Below are positions 18,684 to 26,672 of a stretch of 64,000 nucleotides of DNA, piece by piece (the first letter of the stretch is position 1; the number at the start of each line of letters is the position of its first letter). A program made the position numbers and the translations under genes. Below the pieces are notes generated by a model. It was not told where the DNA came from. It saw nothing but the letters and a program-made list of their open reading frames with translations, and searched no databases. Source of the DNA: Candidatus Latescibacterota bacterium (lineage in GTDB: Bacteria > Latescibacterota > UBA2968 > UBA8231); assembly GCA_022827835.1 (NCBI GenBank), contig JAJEIO010000040.1, forward strand, positions 19,687 to 83,686. The letters run 5' to 3'.

Positions 18684-18712
18684 AGTATCGCTGCTACACC
18701 CCATTTTGTCAA
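18684..18712 (-). promoter_or_regulatory. Sigma-70-type promoter for the decarboxylase-like gene
   Basis: On the minus strand TTGACA (18712-18707) and GATACT (18689-18684) are separated by exactly 17 bp, a perfect -35 box and a good -10. Transcription would begin near 18677, giving a leader of about 50 nt before ATG at 18627. Confidence 0.65.
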
Positions 18713-18719
18713 GCTCCTT

Positions 18720-20543
18720 ATGGCCACTTACATCCTCGGCATTTCCGCGTTCTACCACGATAGCGCGGCCTGTTTGGTGCGCGACGGCGAGATCGTCGCC
18801 GCGGCGCAGGAGGAGCGATTCACGCGCGTTAAACACGATCCAGATTTTCCCGCTCGCGCCGTCTCCTACTGTCTGCAGGAAGGCGGTATTGAGGCCAAAG
18901 ACCTGCACTGCGTGGGGTTTTACGACAAACCTCTGCTGACCTTTGAACGCCTGCTAGAGACTCATCTCGGCACGGCACCGCTGGGTCTCCGCCTCTACTG
19001 GAAGAGCATGAGGGTATGGCTGGAAAAGAAGCTGTGGATCCCGCACTTAATCCAAGAGCAACTCGGCTGCGAAGTACCCGTGCTGTTCAGCGACCACCAC
19101 GAGTCGCACGCCGCGTCGGCCTTCTATCCGTCGCCGTATCGAGAAGCGGCGATCGCGACCTTAGACGGGGTCGGCGAGTGGACCACTACCAGCTATGGCT
19201 ACGGCCGAGATGCGGAAATTCACACGCTGGCCGACATCAAGTTTCCCCACTCGCTGGGTTTGTTCTATTCGGCCTTTACCTACTTTACGGGCTTCAAGGT
19301 CAACTCTGGCGAGTACAAGCTGATGGGGCTGGCCCCTTATGGCGAGCCAAAATACGTCAAGCTAATGCTCGACGAGATAATCGACCTCAAGGACGACGGC
19401 TCCTTCAAGCTCAATACTCGGTATTTCAACTACCTATCCGGCCTGACGATGACTAGTCGGGCCATGGACAAGCTGTTCGGGGGACCGCCCCGGCGGCCAG
19501 AGACGCCGCTGACTCAGCGCGAGATGGATATTGCGCGCTCCTGTCAGGTAGTAACCGAGGAAGTCATGTTGCGCATTGCCCGCACGGTGTACCGAGAAAC
19601 CAAGCTCAAAAATTTGTGCATGGCCGGTGGCGTGGCCCTCAATTGCGTCGGCAACGGCCGCATCTTGCGCGAGGGTCCCTTTGAAAATATCTGGATTCAG
19701 CCGGCGGCGGGCGATGCCGGCGGAGCTTTGGGCGTCGCGCTGGCGCTGTGGTATAACCACTTGGGGCACGAGCGGGTGGCAGACGGCGAAAACGATGCGA
19801 TGCAGGGGGCGCTGTTAGGTCCTGAGTACGGGGATGAAGAAATCCATCAGTGCATTGTGCAGCAGGCGGGGGTGGCACACAAACTCGCCGAGGACGAGTT
19901 GCCAGTGCGCGTGGCCGAGTTGTTAGCCGCAGGCAAGATCGTCGGCTTTTTTCAGGGGCGGATGGAATTTGGGCCGCGCGCGCTCGGCGCCCGGTCGATC
20001 TTAGGCGACCCGCGCTCCACCCAGATGCAGTCGGTGATGAACCTCAAGATCAAGTTCCGCGAGAGCTTCCGCCCCTTCGCTCCGACGGTCCTGCGCGAAT
20101 GCGTGCACGAGTTCTTTGAGTTGGATGCCGACTCGCCCTACATGCTGCAAGTGGCCCCGGTTAAAGCGGAACGGCAGATCCCCATGAGCGAGGACCAGCA
20201 GCGGCTATTCGGCATCGACAAGCTAAACGTGCCGCGCTCGGATATGCCGGCTGTCACCCACGTGGATTACTCGGCGCGGGTGCAGACGCTGCGCCGACAA
20301 GATCACCCGCGCTATTACGACGTGATTCGCGCCTTTCAGAGCCTGACCGGATATCCAGTGGTGGTCAACACGTCCTTCAACGTGCGCGGCGAACCTATCG
20401 TCCAAAGCCCAGAAGATGCTTATCGCTGCTTCATGCGGACGGAGATGGATTTTTTGGTCATAGGCTCTTATATCTTGGACAAGAAAGACCAGCCGCAGTG
20501 GCAGGAAGAACTGGATTGGCAAGAGGAGTTTGAGCTTGACTGA
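18720..20543 (+). CDS. NodU/CmcH-family carbamoyltransferase
   Basis: The 607-aa protein starts with the TobZ/NodU N-terminal ASKHA-type domain (LGISAFYHDSAACLVRDG, VAAAQEERFTRVKHD; histidines of HHESHAASAFYPSP near 123) and ends with the YrdC-like/C-terminal domain (FFQGRMEFGPRALGARSIL, FNVRGEPIVQSPEDAYRCF). Family enzymes use carbamoyl phosphate and ATP to carbamoylate hydroxyl groups of sugars or antibiotics. Start ATG 18720 gives the full N-terminus. The stop overlaps the next gene, an SxtJ-like membrane protein, a pairing common for NodU homologues. The acceptor substrate is unknown; no biosynthetic cluster is evident around it. Confidence 0.9.
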   Translation: MATYILGISAFYHDSAACLVRDGEIVAAAQEERFTRVKHDPDFPARAVSYCLQEGGIEAKDLHCVGFYDKPLLTFERLLETHLGTAPLGLRLYWKSMRVWLEKKLWIPHLIQEQLGCEVPVLFSDHHESHAASAFYPSPYREAAIATLDGVGEWTTTSYGYGRDAEIHTLADIKFPHSLGLFYSAFTYFTGFKVNSGEYKLMGLAPYGEPKYVKLMLDEIIDLKDDGSFKLNTRYFNYLSGLTMTSRAMDKLFGGPPRRPETPLTQREMDIARSCQVVTEEVMLRIARTVYRETKLKNLCMAGGVALNCVGNGRILREGPFENIWIQPAAGDAGGALGVALALWYNHLGHERVADGENDAMQGALLGPEYGDEEIHQCIVQQAGVAHKLAEDELPVRVAELLAAGKIVGFFQGRMEFGPRALGARSILGDPRSTQMQSVMNLKIKFRESFRPFAPTVLRECVHEFFELDADSPYMLQVAPVKAERQIPMSEDQQRLFGIDKLNVPRSDMPAVTHVDYSARVQTLRRQDHPRYYDVIRAFQSLTGYPVVVNTSFNVRGEPIVQSPEDAYRCFMRTEMDFLVIGSYILDKKDQPQWQEELDWQEEFELD

Positions 20544-20961
20544 AGTCAAGAGCTACTGGGGGGTTGCGGTTCCCGCGCGCGGCGATTTGCGCCGATTCGG
20601 AATCGTGCTGGCGGCGTTGTTGGCCTTGCTCGGCGGCTATCTGTGGTACGTGGAAGCGGTTGGCATCGCCCAGCTTGTACACGCGGCCTCGCTGGTGTTG
20701 CTCGGGACCGGCTTGGCGCTGCCCGTGGTGCTGAAGCCGATCTACTTTCCCTACATGTGGCTGGCGAGAATCGTGGCCTTTGTCAATATCCATCTGCTTT
20801 TGGCACTGGTTTTCTACACGCTTTTTACGCTGATCGGGCTTGGTATGCGCCTTTTGGGCCGCGATCCGCTCGACCGCAAAATCGCTCCCGACGAGGAAAG
20901 TTACTGGCAGCATCGGTCCCCTTCTTTGTTTCCCCGCGACCATTATCTCAAGCGCTTTTGA
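20536..20961 (+). CDS. SxtJ-like small membrane protein
   Basis: This 141-aa protein overlaps the carbamoyltransferase stop. I prefer TTG 20536 (TEVKSYWGVAV) to TTG 20530 because the gaggag site lies 8 nt before it. Two or three hydrophobic segments (about 18-35, 42-62, 75-100) are followed by the conserved tail GRDPLDRKIAPDEESYW and PSLFPRDHYLKRF. SxtJ proteins are regularly coded beside NodU-type carbamoyltransferases; their role is unknown. The small DUF5989 gene that often completes this trio was not found here. Confidence 0.75.
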   Translation: MTEVKSYWGVAVPARGDLRRFGIVLAALLALLGGYLWYVEAVGIAQLVHAASLVLLGTGLALPVVLKPIYFPYMWLARIVAFVNIHLLLALVFYTLFTLIGLGMRLLGRDPLDRKIAPDEESYWQHRSPSLFPRDHYLKRF

Positions 20962-20975
20962 AGCCTCACTAAGCC

Positions 20976-21004
20976 TTGCTCTTGTTTTGGGCAGCCGTTA
21001 TATT
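20976..21004 (+). promoter_or_regulatory. Candidate promoter before tadA
   Basis: TTGCTC (20976-20981) and TATATT (20999-21004) are spaced by 17 bp in the gap before tadA. The -10 box is strong (5/6) and the -35 weak (3/6). Confidence 0.4.
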
Positions 21005-21016
21005 TACACCTCTTGG

Positions 21017-21038
21017 GAGGCCCCTTAAAAACGGCCTC
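21017..21038 (+). repeat. Short inverted repeat just upstream of tadA
   Basis: GAGGCC (21017-21022) and GGCCTC (21033-21038) are perfect complements separated by 10 nt and end 2 nt before the tadA ATG. Folded in mRNA, the stem would contain the only purine-rich ribosome-binding candidate, so it might affect tadA translation. No T-run follows, so it is not a terminator. Confidence 0.4.
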
Positions 21039-21040
21039 AA

Positions 21041-21526
21041 ATGAATTCTACGGAAGAAGTTAGCTCATTCGCCGAAGACAGCCATTGGATGCGCGAGGCC
21101 CTGCGCGAGGCCGAGCGCGCCGGTCGTCGCGGCGAGGTGCCCGTCGGTGCTATCGTCGTCGGAGCCGGACGGGTTTTGGGCCGGGCCGGCAACGCCATTG
21201 AAGCAACTCAGGACCCCACGGCCCATGCGGAAATGTTGGCCTTGCGCCAAGCCGCCGCGGCACTGGGGACGCGGCGCTTGTTGGCAACGACGCTCTACGT
21301 CACTTTGGAACCTTGCGCCATGTGTGCCGGGGCCGCGGTTTTAGCCCGAGTGCCACGGTTGGTCTTCGGGGCCACCGATCCTAAATCCGGTGCTTGCGGC
21401 TCGTTGTGTAACATTGCGGCGGATCCTCGGCTCAATCATCGCTGTCAGGTCCGCGGCGGAGTGCTAGAGCGAGAATGTGCCGAGCTGCTCAAGGGTTTTT
21501 TTGCGGCCCTGCGAGCGGCCAAGTAG
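21041..21526 (+). CDS. tadA: tRNA-specific adenosine deaminase TadA
   Basis: The 161-aa enzyme deaminates adenosine 34 to inosine in tRNA-Arg(ACG). It shows the cytidine-deaminase-fold zinc site: H62 and catalytic E64 (TAHAEML) and C92/C95 (EPCAMCAGA). The usual C-terminal TadA features (GATDPKSGACGS, LNHRCQVRGGVLE) are present. The gene precedes two tRNA-Ser genes, a tRNA-Ala gene and the SRP RNA, an order resembling the tadA-scr-dnaX region of Bacillus. Confidence 0.95.
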   Translation: MNSTEEVSSFAEDSHWMREALREAERAGRRGEVPVGAIVVGAGRVLGRAGNAIEATQDPTAHAEMLALRQAAAALGTRRLLATTLYVTLEPCAMCAGAAVLARVPRLVFGATDPKSGACGSLCNIAADPRLNHRCQVRGGVLERECAELLKGFFAALRAAK

Positions 21527-21531
21527 ATTGA

Positions 21532-21621
<90 letters not shown>

Positions 21622-21642
21622 TTTAAGGTACAATGCTTTTGC

Positions 21643-21733
21643 GGAGAGATGGCCGAGTGGTCGAAGGTGCACGACTGGAAATCGTGTGTAGGGTAACCCC
21701 CTACCGTGGGTTCGAATCCCACTCTCTCCGCCA
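21643..21733 (+). tRNA. tRNA-Ser (anticodon GGA)
   Basis: Acceptor GGAGAGA pairs with TCTCTCC; anticodon stem CACGA/TCGTG with loop CTGGAAA (anticodon GGA, reads UCC/UCU); long variable arm GTAGGGTAACCCCCTAC; T-loop GGTTCGAATCC; encoded CCA. It lies 21 bp after the first tRNA-Ser. Confidence 0.96.
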
Positions 21734-21748
21734 TAAATTGATCCGGAT

Positions 21749-21824
21749 GGGGCAGTAGCTCAGCTGGGAGAGCGCCAGGTTCGCAATCTGGAGGTCGTGG
21801 GTTCGATCCCCATCTGCTCCACCA
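21749..21824 (+). tRNA. tRNA-Ala (anticodon CGC)
   Basis: A 76-nt class I tRNA: acceptor GGGGCAG with CTGCTCC (one G-U pair), D-loop AGCTCAGCTGGGAGAGC, anticodon stem CCAGG/TCTGG (one G-U pair) with loop TTCGCAA (anticodon CGC, reads GCG), T-loop GGTTCGATCC, discriminator A and encoded CCA. Confidence 0.95.
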
Positions 21825-21862
21825 TATTTTCCGGATACCCGCTGGTGAAATGCAGTGTTGTA

Positions 21863-22133
21863 GGTCGTGCTAGATGGGGAGATAGCGGTGCCCTGTACCC
21901 GCAATCCGCTATAGCGGGATTGAATTCCCATCCAGAGGTCTTCGCACCTCTTGTTCGACCGGAGCAAAGTGGCGCTGAAGACCGGATTCTGCGCAATCAA
22001 GAACTTCTGAACCCCGTCAGGACCGGAAGGTAGCAGCGGTAGGAATATCTCTTGATGTGCCGCAGAGTTGTCCGGTTGGAGCTAACTGGCTCTGGGCAGA
22101 CCTGGGGGCGGGATCGAAGATGGGTGCACGGCC
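21863..22133 (+). ncRNA. ffs: Signal recognition particle RNA, large form with Alu domain
   Basis: The core S-domain signature is present near 22015-22045: GTCAGGACCGGAAGGTAGCAGC, i.e. the GGAA tetraloop and asymmetric loop bound by Ffh (the canonical form has GAAGCAGC). Upstream, GGTGCCCTGTACCCGCAATC and a CCGCTATAGCGG hairpin at about 21885-21920 match the Alu domain of large bacterial SRP RNAs. The ends close with an 8-bp helix (21863-21870 with 22126-22133, one G-U), and helix 5 pairs ATCAAGA with TCTTGAT. A T-rich stretch follows the 3' end. About 271 nt, compared with roughly 110 nt for 4.5S RNA. It lies between tRNA-Ala and dnaX. Confidence 0.9.
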
Positions 22134-22182
22134 TTTTAATTTTTATTTGTTCCCTTCAGCTTGGCTGTGTCGAGCAACGCAA

Positions 22183-23883
22183 ATGGCCTATCAGGTAACA
22201 GCGCGCAAGTGGCGTCCGCGCCAATTCGACGAAGTCGTTGGGCAGGAGCATATCACTGCGACCTTAAAAAGCGCCGTCCATTCCGGGCGCATCGCGCAGT
22301 GCTATCTTTTTTGCGGGCCTCGCGGCGTGGGCAAAACCACGACCGCGCGAATTCTCGCCAAGGTCCTCAACTGCGCCGACTCCCGCGACGGCAATCCCTG
22401 CGAGGCGTGCGATTCTTGCCGGAGCATCGCCACCTCTACCAGCATGAACGTGCTGGAGATCGACGGGGCTTCCAACAATAGCGTCGATGACGTCCGCGAG
22501 TTGCGCGAAGTCGTGCGCTACGCTGCGACCGAAGGCGTCTATAAGATATACATCATCGACGAAGTTCACATGCTCTCGACTGCGGCGTTCAATGCGCTGT
22601 TGAAGACGCTGGAGGAGCCGCCGGAGCACGTGGTTTTCATCTTCGCTACCACAGAGGTGCAGTCGGTTCCCGACACCATTCTCTCGCGCTGTCAGCGCTT
22701 CAATTTTCGCCGCATCTCCGCCGGGCAGATCGCCGCTCATCTCGGCACGATTGCCCAAGTAGAAGGTATCCAGGTCGAGGAGGGAGCGCTCCATCTGTTG
22801 GCTAGCCGCGCAGATGGTGCCTTGCGCGATGCTGAGGGCCTACTCGATCAGGTGGTCTCATTGGGTGCAGAGGTGTCGCAGCAAGCCGTGGTGCAGGTGT
22901 TGGGTCTCGTCGATCGCGGACTCTACTTTGAATTGCTCGACGCCATGCGCGAAGCAGCACCCGCTCAGGTGCTGGATATCGTCGCCCGAGCGGTTGACGA
23001 AGGGGTCGATATTGAGGAGTTCGTCTATGGCCTAGTCGAACTTTTGCGCCACCTGCTCTTCGCCAAGATACAGGGCGGGACCGACGAGTTGGATATGGCC
23101 GAGGACGCCCGCCAGCGCTGTGGCGAGCTTGCAGTTGCGATGGAGGTCGAGGATTTACTCCGCATGATGCAGTCGCTCCTGGATTTAGAAGCGGATATAA
23201 AGCGCTCGGTACAGCCGCGTTTCCGCGTGGAAATCGCCTTGGTGCATCTGGCGCTGATGGGCCGGTCTGTCGATGTGAGCGAGCTGCTGCGCCGCTTGCA
23301 GTCGCTCGAAAGTGATGCGCCGCGCCCGGCTGTATCTCCGCCTCCAAGGGGTCGCAGCGAACAGGCCGCGCCTCCGCCTCCAAGCAATCCCAATGAGCAA
23401 GCCGCGTCCCCACCTCCAAGTAGCTTCAATGAACAGGCTGCGCCTCCGCTCCCAAACGACTATAGCGAACAGGCCGCGCCTCCACCCCCGGCCCAACAGC
23501 AAGTCGCTGCCCCGGATGAGTCGAGCAATAACGCTGCCAGCCTGAACATTGATCAAGTGCGCACTACTTGGAACGAGCTAGTCAATGCCGTGCGCGCTAT
23601 CAAGCCGTCGCTGGCCCATTTTCTCAATGGAGTGACTTTAATTGGGCTAGAGGGCCACGTACTCAAGCTGGGCTTTGGTGAGGACGACCGCTTTGCCATG
23701 AATCAGGTGCTCAACAACCGAGAAAGCGTAGAGGAGATAGCCGAGGCGAAATACGGACGGCGGTTGCGCTTGGAGGCCGTAGTAAAGAAGGACGATCAGC
23801 CGGCCTCGCAGGCGGCGAGCCAGCCCGAGTCTGATCCCACTCTCCGCTCGGTGCTCGACACTTTTGACGGCGAGTTAGTCTGA
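22183..23883 (+). CDS. dnaX: DNA polymerase III subunits gamma/tau
   Basis: The open frame extends upstream to 22057, but that part lies inside the SRP RNA; ATG 22183 gives the standard N-terminus (AYQVTARKWRPRQFDEVVGQ). The 566-aa clamp-loader ATPase has Walker A GPRGVGKT (45-52), a four-cysteine zinc site (C64, C73, C76, C79), DEVH Walker B, the sensor 1 region with SRC (TILSRCQRF), and the gamma C-terminal collar. Residues about 385-432 are a 12-residue Pro/Ala repeat linker, followed by a tau-like C-terminal domain (TTWNELVNAVRAIKPSLAHF). No evident slippery frameshift site was found at the linker. Confidence 0.96.
   Translation: MAYQVTARKWRPRQFDEVVGQEHITATLKSAVHSGRIAQCYLFCGPRGVGKTTTARILAKVLNCADSRDGNPCEACDSCRSIATSTSMNVLEIDGASNNSVDDVRELREVVRYAATEGVYKIYIIDEVHMLSTAAFNALLKTLEEPPEHVVFIFATTEVQSVPDTILSRCQRFNFRRISAGQIAAHLGTIAQVEGIQVEEGALHLLASRADGALRDAEGLLDQVVSLGAEVSQQAVVQVLGLVDRGLYFELLDAMREAAPAQVLDIVARAVDEGVDIEEFVYGLVELLRHLLFAKIQGGTDELDMAEDARQRCGELAVAMEVEDLLRMMQSLLDLEADIKRSVQPRFRVEIALVHLALMGRSVDVSELLRRLQSLESDAPRPAVSPPPRGRSEQAAPPPPSNPNEQAASPPPSSFNEQAAPPLPNDYSEQAAPPPPAQQQVAAPDESSNNAASLNIDQVRTTWNELVNAVRAIKPSLAHFLNGVTLIGLEGHVLKLGFGEDDRFAMNQVLNNRESVEEIAEAKYGRRLRLEAVVKKDDQPASQAASQPESDPTLRSVLDTFDGELV
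23335..23478 (+). repeat. Four 36-bp in-frame tandem repeats inside dnaX
   Basis: Four consecutive 36-nt units encode a degenerate 12-residue motif of the form (S/P)PPPxxxxEQAA (one unit has PPLP), and a fifth decayed unit follows. They form the Pro-rich linker between the gamma collar and the tau-like C-terminal domain. The ends of the unit (PPP, EQAA) are conserved while the four middle codons vary. Confidence 0.9.
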
Positions 23884-23891
23884 AAGATCTC

Positions 23892-24488
23892 ATGGAACCT
23901 TTGGCCCTCGAAGACTTGATCGTCGCATTTGCCAAGCTGCCCGGTATTGGTCGCAAGACAGCGCAGCGCTTGGCGCTCTATGTGGTCAAGAGGCCGCGCG
24001 AGGAAGCCGAGTTGCTCGCCAAAGCGCTCATTGCCGCCAAAGACCAAATCGAACACTGCGCCACCTGCTACAATTTTACCCAAAAGGGCGAGCCCCTATG
24101 CGAAGTCTGCCGAGATACTCGGCGCGACCAGCAGTTCATCTGCGTGGTGGCCGAAGCCAGCGACGTGCTGGCCTTTGAGATGAGTCAGTTTTACTCTGGA
24201 GCGTATCACGTGCTCGGCGGGGTGCTCTCTCCCCAGGACGGAGTGCTGCCCGAGGATTTGCACATCGACACCTTGGTCGAGCGCGTGCGCCAGCAGGGCG
24301 TCCAGGAGGTAATGCTCGCGCTCAATGCCAATGCCGAGGGCGATGCCACCGCTCACTTCATCGCCCAGCAACTCATGCCGCTGACCAAGGTGTCGAGGCT
24401 GGCGCGCGGCCTGCCGGTGGGCGCGGACTTGGACTTGGCCGACAGCGTCACTCTTTCGCTGGCCTTTGCTGGTCGATCTTCGCTGTGA
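23892..24488 (+). CDS. recR: Recombination mediator RecR
   Basis: The 198-aa protein has the N-terminal helix-hairpin-helix (FAKLPGIGRKTAQRLALYVV), a C4 zinc finger (HCATCYNFTQKGEPLCEVC) and a Toprim domain (ICVVAEASDVLAFE, YHVLGGVLSPQDG). With RecO and RecF it loads RecA onto SSB-coated gaps. It starts 8 bp after dnaX. The small ebfC/yaaK gene that often lies between dnaX and recR is absent here. Confidence 0.96.
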   Translation: MEPLALEDLIVAFAKLPGIGRKTAQRLALYVVKRPREEAELLAKALIAAKDQIEHCATCYNFTQKGEPLCEVCRDTRRDQQFICVVAEASDVLAFEMSQFYSGAYHVLGGVLSPQDGVLPEDLHIDTLVERVRQQGVQEVMLALNANAEGDATAHFIAQQLMPLTKVSRLARGLPVGADLDLADSVTLSLAFAGRSSL

Positions 24489-24495
24489 GGTAGAA

Positions 24496-25098
24496 ATGAA
24501 TCGGCGCGATATTTTTAATTTGCCCAATGGACTGACCGCGCTCAGGATCGGTTTGACGCCGCTGTTTTTGCTGCTGCTGTTCACCGATACTTGGTATTTG
24601 AAAAGTCTTGCCTTCGTAGTCTTCAGCGCAGCCTCGCTGACCGATTTCTACGATGGCAAACTAGCGCGCGCAGGCAACCAAGTAACGCCGTTGGGACGCT
24701 TCTTGGACCCATTGGCCGACAAGATATTGGTAACTTCGGCACTCATTGCCCTAGCGTTGAACAGAATGGTCAATTTTTGGCTGGTCTTGCCCATCGTCGG
24801 GCGCGACATCCTGATCACGGGCATGCGTCTCTACGGGATATACCGGGGCCGCCCGATGGTCACTTCTCGCTTGGCTAAGTGGAAGACCGCGGTTCAGCTT
24901 TTTACGGTTATCTTCATACTTTTTGTCATTGGCCTCGAGGAGGCGATGGGGCGCTTTGCCGCAGGTCATCTTTTCTTTCTCGACGACCAGCTAATCCAGC
25001 TTTTGGCCAATGCGCTGTTGGCGGGGGTGCTGTTGCTGACGCTGCTGTCGGGTTTTCACTACCTGTTCCGCGCGACCTCTTCCTACAAGGAACCCTGA
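24496..25098 (+). CDS. pgsA: CDP-diacylglycerol--glycerol-3-phosphate phosphatidyltransferase
   Basis: I chose ATG 24496 with GAGG upstream rather than an in-frame start at 24466 that lies in recR. The 200-aa integral membrane enzyme contains the complete CDP-alcohol phosphotransferase motif DG-x2-AR-x8-G-x3-D-x3-D (DFYDGKLARAGN...GRFLDPLAD) near 50-75, with about five helices. It makes phosphatidylglycerol phosphate from CDP-diacylglycerol. The next gene encodes the phosphatase for the following step. Confidence 0.92.
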   Translation: MNRRDIFNLPNGLTALRIGLTPLFLLLLFTDTWYLKSLAFVVFSAASLTDFYDGKLARAGNQVTPLGRFLDPLADKILVTSALIALALNRMVNFWLVLPIVGRDILITGMRLYGIYRGRPMVTSRLAKWKTAVQLFTVIFILFVIGLEEAMGRFAAGHLFFLDDQLIQLLANALLAGVLLLTLLSGFHYLFRATSSYKEP

Positions 25099-25107
25099 GC
25101 GCGGCGT

Positions 25108-25113
25108 AGAGGA
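25108..25113 (+). promoter_or_regulatory. Ribosome-binding site deciding the pgpA start
   Basis: AGAGGA lies 11 nt before CTG 25125. An in-frame TAG at 25107-25109 limits the frame, and no ATG, GTG or TTG occurs between it and the conserved PgpA N-terminal motif, so this site points to CTG initiation. Confidence 0.5.
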
Positions 25114-25124
25114 ACGCGTTTCTT

Positions 25125-25574
25125 CTGAACCGACTGATCGCCACGCTCTTTTTTGTCGGCTATGCCCCGTGGGCATCCGGTACGGCTGGCACCGCGTTCG
25201 TCGCCCTGTTATACTGGCTGTTTGTCCCCGCTTTGGGAGTGCTGGAATGGATCGGAGTGCTTTTAGCTGCTTCGGCCATTGGGGTGTACAGCGCGGGTCG
25301 GGCGGCCCCGGAATGGGGCGATGACCCTAGGCAGGTCGTCATTGACGAGGGGGTGGGCTTTCTCTTTGCAGTGGCATTTTTGCCCCCAAGCGCTGGGACG
25401 ATTATCGCGGGTTTCTTCGTCTTCCGCGCCTTCGATATTGTCAAGCCGCCTCCAGCGCGGCGGCTAGAAGCCTTGCCCGGTGGATGGGGCATTGTGGCCG
25501 ACGACATAGTCGCCGGCCTGTACAGCAACGCGGTCATTCGCTCGTCATCCTATTTGGTCGAGTGGGCGGGATAG
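25125..25574 (+). CDS. pgpA: Phosphatidylglycerophosphatase A (apparent CTG start)
   Basis: The frame encodes the whole PgpA family signature: LIATLFFVGYAPWASGTAGT at the N-end, then DPRQVVIDEGVG and FRAFDIVKPPPARRLEALPGG and IVADDIVAGLYSN. The first conventional start in frame, GTG 25233, would delete the conserved N-terminal motif and first helix; an in-frame TAG at 25107 blocks anything further upstream. The best explanation is initiation at CTG 25125 (LNRLIATL), 11 nt after AGAGGA. The enzyme dephosphorylates phosphatidylglycerol phosphate, the product of the upstream PgsA. About 149 aa, close to the usual 160-170. Confidence 0.82.
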   Translation: MNRLIATLFFVGYAPWASGTAGTAFVALLYWLFVPALGVLEWIGVLLAASAIGVYSAGRAAPEWGDDPRQVVIDEGVGFLFAVAFLPPSAGTIIAGFFVFRAFDIVKPPPARRLEALPGGWGIVADDIVAGLYSNAVIRSSSYLVEWAG

Positions 25575-25607
25575 GACCGATATCACACTTTAATTGAGGG
25601 GATTTCC

Positions 25608-26672
25608 ATGGCGAAAGCGAACGGACACAGCGCCGACGGCAACAAGGCCAGAGCGCTGGAACTAGCGATGTCGCAGATCGAAAAGCAGTACGGCAAAGGG
25701 GCGATTATGCGTCTCGGCGACGAGGGCGGAGTGCAAGAGGTGGAGGCGATTTCTACTGGATCGCTGGCTGTAGATGCGGCGCTGGGCATCGGCGGCTTGC
25801 CCAAGGGGCGGATCGTCGAAATATCCGGTCCAGAGGGAGCGGGCAAAACCATGCTCTCGCTGCATGCAGTCCGCGAGTCGCAGAAGCAAAACGGCACCGC
25901 GGCCTTTATCGACGCCGAACACGCCCTTGACGTCAGTTTTGCGCGGCGCATTGGTGTCGATGTGGAAAACCTAATCATATCGCAGCCGGATTCGGGCGAA
26001 CAGGCCCTCGAAATCGTCGATACCTTGGTGCGTAGCGGTGCCTTCGATATCATCGTGGTCGATTCGGTGGCCGCGCTGGTGCCGCAGGCCGAGTTGGAAG
26101 GCGATATGGGCGACTCGCACATGGGGTTGCACGCGCGGCTGATGTCCCAAGCTCTGCGCAAGTTGGCTGGTTCCATCAACCGCTCGAAAACGTGTCTGAT
26201 TTTTCTTAATCAACTGCGAATGAAGATCGGCGTGATGTTTGGCAACCCGGAAACTACTACTGGTGGGCGCGCGCTGCCCTTCTATTCCTCGGTGCGCATC
26301 GACATCCGCCGCATCGCCCGAGTCAAAGACGGCGACCTCGACATCGGCAATCGCACTCGGGTCAAGGTGGTCAAAAACAAAGTGGCCCCCCCCTTTCGCG
26401 AAGCTGAATTCGACCTGATCTTTCACGGCGACCAGATTGGCATTTCTTGGGAAGGCGACCTGATTGATATCGGCGTCGCCAAAGGGCTTGTTGACAAGAG
26501 TGGAGCGTGGTTTTCCTACAACGGCGAGCGCTTGGGGCAGGGCCGAGATAACGCCCGCACCTTTCTGCGCGAAAATGCAACAGTGGCCGCGGAAATAGAA
26601 CACAAGCTACGCGTCGAGTTGGGTCTTGAAGTTGTGGTGGGACAAAACGAGGCCGGCGAGGCCGACGAATAA
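25608..26672 (+). CDS. recA: Recombinase RecA
   Basis: The 354-aa recombinase has the standard start ([27 protein letters not shown]), Walker A GPEGAGKT at 74-81 (commonly GPESSGKT), Walker [13 protein letters not shown], the L1/L2 regions ([32 protein letters not shown]) and an acidic C-end. It forms nucleoprotein filaments for recombination and SOS induction. It has a strong GAGGGG site. The 33-bp gap before it shows no LexA box. recX follows with no gap. Confidence 0.97.
   Translation: MAKANGHSADGNKARALELAMSQIEKQYGKGAIMRLGDEGGVQEVEAISTGSLAVDAALGIGGLPKGRIVEISGPEGAGKTMLSLHAVRESQKQNGTAAFIDAEHALDVSFARRIGVDVENLIISQPDSGEQALEIVDTLVRSGAFDIIVVDSVAALVPQAELEGDMGDSHMGLHARLMSQALRKLAGSINRSKTCLIFLNQLRMKIGVMFGNPETTTGGRALPFYSSVRIDIRRIARVKDGDLDIGNRTRVKVVKNKVAPPFREAEFDLIFHGDQIGISWEGDLIDIGVAKGLVDKSGAWFSYNGERLGQGRDNARTFLRENATVAAEIEHKLRVELGLEVVVGQNEAGEADE

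Noticed and set aside
18628..18719. Small RNA or short ORF in the divergent spacer
   Set aside because: Only promoter-like elements are visible; no frame with a ribosome-binding site fits.
22057..22182. Longer dnaX start
   Set aside because: The extension lies inside the SRP RNA and lacks the DnaX N-terminal motif, which begins at ATG 22183.
23335..23478. CRISPR or noncoding repeat array
   Set aside because: The four 36-bp repeats have no unique spacers and are in-frame codons of dnaX.
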